Shown here: positions 6,190-8,419 of the stretch, in pieces
Numbering within the stretch: position 1 is the first letter of the stretch
How the letters are laid out: every line of letters begins with the position of its first letter
Assembly: GCA_028286705.1 (NCBI GenBank)
Contig: JAQBRC010000014.1
Location: forward strand, 1-8,419
Length of the DNA stretch: 8,419 bases
From: Candidatus Nomurabacteria bacterium
GTDB lineage: Bacteria; Patescibacteriota; Minisyncoccia; Phycocordibacterales; UBA9973
Reading direction: 5' to 3'
The notes under the pieces: model-generated
Told to the model about the DNA's origin: nothing
Seen by the model: the letters and a program-made list of their open reading frames with translations, nothing else
The model's database searches: none
Translations under genes and position numbers: made by a program

Positions 6190-6208
6190 TTTCCCGCACT
6201 CATACCAT

Positions 6209-6280
6209 TCCCCTGTAGCTCAGCGGTAGAGCAATCGACTGTTAATCGATGGGTCGTAGGTTCGAATCCTACCGGGGGAG
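6209..6280 (+). tRNA. tRNA-Asn (anticodon GTT)
   Basis: All arms fold. The acceptor TCCCCTG (6209-6215) pairs with CGGGGGA (6273-6279) with one T-G pair. The D stem is GCTC/GAGC (6218-6221, 6229-6232), with G-G at 6225-6226 in the D loop. The anticodon stem is ATCGA/TCGAT (6234-6238, 6246-6250), with the loop CTGTTAA and anticodon GTT at 6241-6243. The T stem is GTAGG/CCTAC around TTCGAAT (6256-6272). The discriminator is G6280, as in bacterial tRNA-Asn. CCA is not encoded (CAA follows), so a CCA-adding enzyme is needed. Confidence 0.97.
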
Positions 6281-6286
6281 CAAATA

Positions 6287-6318
6287 AAAAAACCACCTTC
6301 TTTCTAAGGTGGTTTTTT
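6287..6318 (+). terminator. Terminator of tRNA-Asn
   Basis: A perfect 13-bp stem, AAAAAACCACCTT with AAGGTGGTTTTTT, has a 6-nt loop and a six-T run, 6 nt after the tRNA. The A tract makes it symmetric in principle. Confidence 0.88.
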
Positions 6319-6493
6319 GCTGCGTTTGAAAAAGCTCCAACATCACAAAAAAATAGAGGTTGGGTATTTAATTTTACTTACATCTGAAATTAAAATAAAC
6401 CGCACCTAACAACAATTGACTTCTCATTTCATGAGCGCATACTTTATAGAGGATATTAACGTATCTGTATTATTCAATAATTTTTTAATTCTT
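6319..6493 (+). other. AT-rich intergenic stretch before the small membrane gene pair
   Basis: These 175 bases are the longest stretch for which I have no confident gene. They hold an imperfect hairpin (6358-6401) and a TTGACT at 6416-6421 that could be a -35 box, with TACTTT (6440-6445) 18 nt downstream. A second candidate -10, TATTAT, is at 6468-6473. The reading frame of the next gene is open from a TTG at 6416, but I see no Shine-Dalgarno sequence that supports an early start. Confidence 0.35.
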
Positions 6494-6676
6494 ATGACGA
6501 CTGTAATAAACACCCCGGGGAATAATGATAGTGGATCAGGATTTGGAATCGTTGTTATTATTATACTGATTCTCGTTGGAGGCTTTCTGATCTATCGATA
6601 TGGATGGCACCATACGGCAGCCACCCCTGCTGCAAATATTAACGTAACAGTTCCTACAGGAACATCTTCTCAATAG
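6494..6676 (+). CDS. Tiny single-pass membrane protein (60 aa)
   Basis: No named family is recognised. The layout is a short polar N-terminus with NTPGNNDSGSGFG (7-19), one strongly hydrophobic helix (about 20-36, GIVVIIILILVGGFLIY), and a tail that begins RYGWHH and ends in NINVTVPTG and SSQ. This reads as an anchor with a short, Thr/Ala-rich exposed tail. I chose the ATG at 6494. In-frame alternatives are the ATG at 6431 and the TTG at 6416, which would add up to 26 residues. The next gene starts 1 nt after this stop codon, so the two are almost certainly cotranscribed and translationally coupled. The function is unknown. Confidence 0.65.
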   Translation: MTTVINTPGNNDSGSGFGIVVIIILILVGGFLIYRYGWHHTAATPAANINVTVPTGTSSQ

Positions 6677-6677
6677 C

Positions 6678-6815
6678 ATGTCTCTTCTCACCCTCGCTGA
6701 AGTGGTATTCTTCCTTGTATTTGGCATTAGTCACTTCTACCCCTTCAAATACTCGGGGCAGATTTGCGCTATTGCGGCTATTGTTGTTGGAATACTATTA
6801 TTAATTCCCCTTTAG
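6678..6815 (+). CDS. Tiny two-helix membrane protein (45 aa)
   Basis: This short ORF starts 2 nt after the last base of the 60-aa gene's stop codon and ends in TAG at 6813-6815. The product begins MSLLTLAEVVFFLVFGISHF, continues with YPFKYSGQ (about 21-28) as a polar turn, and ends with a second helix (about 29-45, ICAIAAIVVGILLLIPL). It is therefore a helical hairpin in the membrane. The evidence that it is real is the tight spacing to the upstream gene, an uninterrupted amphipathic-free hydrophobic pattern with a basic/aromatic turn, and a terminator 19 nt after the stop. I recognise no named family. It may act together with the 60-aa protein. Confidence 0.65.
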   Translation: MSLLTLAEVVFFLVFGISHFYPFKYSGQICAIAAIVVGILLLIPL

Positions 6816-6833
6816 ACAGCTGAGATCTTCTTG

Positions 6834-6865
6834 AAAAAGCACCCATAAAGATATGGGTGCTTTTT
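6834..6865 (+). terminator. Terminator of the small membrane gene pair
   Basis: A perfect 14-bp stem (AAAAAGCACCCATA/TATGGGTGCTTTTT) with an AAGA loop and a T tract. It lies 19 nt past the stop of the 45-aa gene and before the DinB-like gene's promoter. Confidence 0.88.
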
Positions 6866-6888
6866 GATTCGAAACAAACCCAATACTT

Positions 6889-6897
6889 TGATACAAT
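6889..6897 (+). promoter_or_regulatory. Extended -10 promoter of the DinB-like gene, leaderless arrangement
   Basis: TGA-TACAAT (hexamer 6892-6897) ends 6 nt before the ATG at 6904. The spacing and hexamer match the fmt promoter. No Shine-Dalgarno sequence and no clear -35 box are present. Confidence 0.65.
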
Positions 6898-6903
6898 ACC
6901 CCT

Positions 6904-7380
6904 ATGACAAACAAAGAATTTTTCCTGGAAACATTGAATGAAGAAGCTCCAAAATTTAGAAAGGCCATAGAAGCCTTGGCAGAAGAAAGCCATGGACACA
7001 AGGTGCATGACAAATCTCGAGAGGCAGGAAACCTTGCAGGACAGTTGGCACTGCAATGGAAGGCAATCTCAGGGTTTGTAAAAACAGGCAGACCTGATTT
7101 CAATCCTCATGAATTAAGCAATCAGACCAAGGAAGAAATGCTAACAAACTTCGATACGGGAATTACCGAACTTAAAAAAGACATTGAAGCAATTTCCGAT
7201 GAAGAATGGGAAACTGGAGCTGCTGGCTTTGGCGAGGAGCTTAATGAAACGAAATACCATCTGGCATGGATCTTTCTCTTTGATGCAATACATCATCGCG
7301 GACAGCTGACCACCTACCTTCGAGCAATGGGAGCAATCGTTCCGGCGATCTACGGACCGTCAGCCGATATGCAGAGTTAA
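6904..7380 (+). CDS. DinB-like (DinB/YfiT superfamily) protein with reduced His triad
   Basis: A four-helix-bundle protein of 158 residues. The superfamily includes metal-dependent thiol transferases and hydrolases, but most members are uncharacterised. The family hallmark is the C-terminal DAIHHRGQ (127-134) followed by YLRAMGA and IYGPSAD, and the central SREAGNLAGQL helix (38-48). The family usually has three histidines as metal ligands. H130/H131 are kept. The His expected in helix 2 appears to be Q47 (usual pattern LAxH), and the His expected just before HHRGQ is F126 or D127 here. A metal-independent or altered role is therefore possible. The gene has its own promoter and terminator, and its stop lies 1 nt from a 42-bp palindrome shared with the convergent neighbour. 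Confidence 0.85.
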   Translation: MTNKEFFLETLNEEAPKFRKAIEALAEESHGHKVHDKSREAGNLAGQLALQWKAISGFVKTGRPDFNPHELSNQTKEEMLTNFDTGITELKKDIEAISDEEWETGAAGFGEELNETKYHLAWIFLFDAIHHRGQLTTYLRAMGAIVPAIYGPSADMQS

Positions 7381-7381
7381 C

Positions 7382-7423
7382 GCAGTAGAAAACACCCGGA
7401 CATGTCCGGGTGTTTTCTACTGC
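7382..7423. terminator. 42-bp perfect palindrome, two-way terminator
   Basis: Each half is 21 nt: 7382-7402 begins GCAGTAGAAAACACCC and is the exact reverse complement of 7403-7423. In RNA the core ACACCCGGA-CATG-TCCGGGTGT is followed by TTTTC on both strands. It fills the whole gap between the convergent DinB-like gene (stop ends at 7380) and YdeI-like gene (stop begins at 7424). Confidence 0.9.
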
Positions 7424-7669
7424 CTATCGATGCGGACATCCCGCCCAGCAGCAAGGACGGCGCATTCCCTGCGACATCTTTGAGCGCATTACCTCAATGC
7501 GATGATTTCTGGTTTCATCTTTCTTTGCAGACTCCACCCAGCAAATCCATTCGTTACGGGCTAGCGGTGTAATATCTTCCCATAACGCCAATATCTTTGG
7601 GACAGCAATAAGGCTTTTTCGTATATCGAGAGGGAGTTTGTGCACTACCCCACTAGAGATTTTAATCAT
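7424..7669 (-). CDS. YdeI/OmpD-associated (OmdA) family protein
   Basis: An 81-residue cytoplasmic protein of the family annotated as bacteriocin-protection or YdeI/OmpD-associated; its biochemical role is not well established. The hallmark stretch is TPLARNEWICWVESAKK at 34-50, followed by the basic helix ETRNHRIEVM (52-61) and the C-terminal RRPCCWAGCPHR (70-81). C73, C74, C78 and H80 could form a metal site, which is inference. Many family members are longer and carry an additional N-terminal domain; this one holds only the core. The ATG at 7669 is fixed by an extended -10 box 6 nt upstream. The gene ends directly at the 42-bp palindrome and is a single-gene unit. Confidence 0.85.
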   Translation of the reverse strand: MIKISSGVVHKLPLDIRKSLIAVPKILALWEDITPLARNEWICWVESAKKDETRNHRIEVMRSKMSQGMRRPCCWAGCPHR

Positions 7670-7675
7670 AAGATT

Positions 7676-7684
7676 ATTTTACCA
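7676..7684 (-). promoter_or_regulatory. Extended -10 promoter of the YdeI-like gene, leaderless arrangement
   Basis: On the minus strand the box is TGG-TAAAAT (hexamer 7676-7681), 6 nt before the ATG at 7669. No Shine-Dalgarno sequence is present. Confidence 0.6.
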
Positions 7685-7742
7685 AATTCTCTGTGTTATA
7701 GCATCCCGAATAGTATCCAGCGTTCGGAACAAACTAGGTCCA

Positions 7743-7751
7743 TGATATCAT
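7743..7751 (+). promoter_or_regulatory. Extended -10 promoter of the SnoaL-like gene, leaderless arrangement
   Basis: TGA-TATCAT (hexamer 7746-7751) lies 7 nt before the ATG at 7759. TTCGGA at 7723-7728 would be a poor -35 box at a 17-nt spacing. It is divergent from the YdeI-like promoter. Confidence 0.55.
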
Positions 7752-7758
7752 TAACACC

Positions 7759-8133
7759 ATGGAAGACCAGAATAAAAAAACGGCTATTGAATTCCAAACT
7801 CTAGTCGTACAAGGAAAAATTGACGAAGCATATGAAAAATATGTTGATCCGAATGGCAAGCATCATAACGCTTATTCCACGGCAGGATTTGAATCATTGA
7901 AGATTGCGATGAAAGATAACGAGGGGCAATTCCCCAATAAGCAGTTTGTTGTGAAAAACGTTGTTGGTGACAATGACATGGTGGCAATACATTCTCATAT
8001 AGTATTGAGAGCATATACTCCAGGTATTATTGCCGTGCACTTATTTAAATTCCAACACGGAAAAATTATAGAAATGTGGGATTGCGCTCAAGCTATTCCG
8101 GAGCAAAATCAAAATCAGGACGGAGTATTTTAG
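7759..8133 (+). CDS. SnoaL-like / NTF2-fold protein
   Basis: A 124-residue protein of the SnoaL-like group within the NTF2 fold, close to the predicted aldol-condensation-type proteins (COG4922-like). The actual substrate is unknown. Visible features are the N-terminal helix pair (5-27), KYVDPNGKHHNAY (27-39) with H35/H36 at the pocket mouth, the strands VVKNVVGDNDMVAIHSHIVL, and the diagnostic end FQHGKIIEMWDCAQAIPEQ followed by NQNQDGVF. The length matches single-domain members. The gene starts 7 nt behind an extended -10 box and ends before a symmetric terminator, so it is a stand-alone unit. Together with the DinB-like and YdeI-like genes it forms a set of accessory, possibly transferred, single genes. 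Confidence 0.85.
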   Translation: MEDQNKKTAIEFQTLVVQGKIDEAYEKYVDPNGKHHNAYSTAGFESLKIAMKDNEGQFPNKQFVVKNVVGDNDMVAIHSHIVLRAYTPGIIAVHLFKFQHGKIIEMWDCAQAIPEQNQNQDGVF

Positions 8134-8148
8134 TGTACATACGTTATA

Positions 8149-8181
8149 GTAAAAACCCCATCTGCTAGATGGGGTTTTTAC
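8149..8181. terminator. Symmetric terminator between converging genes
   Basis: A perfect 15-bp stem (GTAAAAACCCCATCT/AGATGGGGTTTTTAC) with a GCT loop and A/T tracts on both sides. It serves the SnoaL-like gene on the plus strand and the partial membrane protein gene on the minus strand. Confidence 0.88.
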
Positions 8182-8191
8182 ATGTACTATA

Positions 8192-8419
8192 TTAATTACT
8201 TTTTTTACCAAGCGCCCTAATTCCAGCAACGGTAGCAATAGCTACACCTATCATCTGTATCCACAAACCAAGAGACCCTCCACCATTTGTCCAATCAAGC
8301 AGTCGAGAGGACGACCCACTCGTAAAGAGTCCCACGACGAGGAACAATCCTGCTAGCACTACAATAAGCGAAGTCCACCATGATCGAATAAAGATGACTA
8401 GCGCTAACGGTATGAGTAA
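8192..8419 (-). CDS. Membrane protein, C-terminal part, cut by the right edge
   Basis: On the minus strand a frame is open from the window edge to a TAA at 8192-8194 and gives 75 residues. They contain a hydrophobic stretch near the edge (IPLALVIFI), a second helix SLIVVLAGLFLVVGLF, a Ser/Gly-rich loop with SGSSSRLLDWTNGGGS, a third helix with LWIQMIGVAIATVAGI, and the basic end RALGKKSN. I recognise no family. The start is outside the window. The terminator at 8149-8181 lies 10 nt past the stop codon, which supports a real gene. Confidence 0.65.
   Translation of the reverse strand, partial: LLIPLALVIFIRSWWTSLIVVLAGLFLVVGLFTSGSSSRLLDWTNGGGSLGLWIQMIGVAIATVAGIRALGKKSN

Noticed and set aside
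5936..6199. Minus-strand open frame opposite the 83-aa gene
   Set aside because: It would start inside the tRNA-Asn promoter and has no -10 box or Shine-Dalgarno sequence. The plus-strand frame has a hydrophobic leader and a -10 box at the usual spacing.
6778..7103. Minus-strand frames (6778-7056 and 6801-7103) over the DinB-like gene
   Set aside because: They run through a terminator and are antisense to the clearly recognisable DinB-like protein.
27..8133. Reassignment of TGA to Gly or Trp (alternative code)
   Set aside because: Long conserved genes have no in-frame TGA, and their Gly and Trp positions use GGN and TGG. Only the lack of TGA stops is notable.
1..8419. CRISPR array, insertion sequence, prophage or defence system
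   Set aside because: I found no regularly spaced repeats, no transposase, integrase or nuclease motifs, and no target-site duplications. The inverted repeats present are explained as terminators.

Overview
The window looks like a piece of a small, streamlined bacterial genome, most likely Patescibacteria (CPR), perhaps Parcubacteria. This is inferred from gene architecture, not from a marker phylogeny. The signs are very short spacers, a pyruvate kinase of 352 residues that lacks the usual C-terminal domain, a methionyl-tRNA formyltransferase of 281 residues, several tiny one- or two-helix membrane proteins, a tRNA without an encoded CCA, and start codons placed directly behind -10 boxes. The genetic code appears standard. 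All 15 protein genes end in TAA (9) or TAG (6), none in TGA.

Left part (1-3460). A terminator from an upstream plus-strand gene is followed by pth on the minus strand. Back to back with pth, across a 47-bp double promoter, lies a plus-strand operon: lepB (signal peptidase I), hisS (overlapping lepB by 14 nt), def (1 nt after hisS), and a small membrane-anchored protein gene that carries an apparent -1 frameshift. The operon closes with a perfect 12-bp hairpin terminator.

Middle (3500-5860). fmt on the plus strand runs convergently into hpf (ribosome hibernation factor), and the two 3' ends overlap by 18 nt. The only terminator candidate for hpf is a perfect 16-bp inverted repeat inside the fmt coding sequence. 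pyk (pyruvate kinase) follows on the minus strand behind a symmetric terminator. pth, hisS, def, fmt, hpf and the tRNA all serve translation: charging, formylation and deformylation of initiator Met, peptidyl-tRNA recycling and ribosome storage.

Right part (5880-8419). This part holds an unrecognised 83-aa membrane or secreted protein, tRNA-Asn(GTT) with a strong promoter and terminator, a two-gene unit of tiny membrane proteins (60 and 45 aa), a DinB-like protein that has lost expected histidine ligands, a YdeI/OmpD-associated family protein, a SnoaL/NTF2-like protein, and the C-terminal part of a membrane protein that runs off the right edge. Nearly every unit here is insulated by a short-loop, perfect-stem terminator.

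The most striking signal is global. Seven protein-coding transcription units have a recognisable -10 box, four of them with an extended TGN motif, that ends only 6 or 7 nt before the ATG, and lepB has one 10 nt before. This predicts leaderless or nearly leaderless mRNAs as the main mode of first-gene translation. Clear Shine-Dalgarno sequences are seen only inside the lepB operon. I found no CRISPR array, insertion sequence or phage module.
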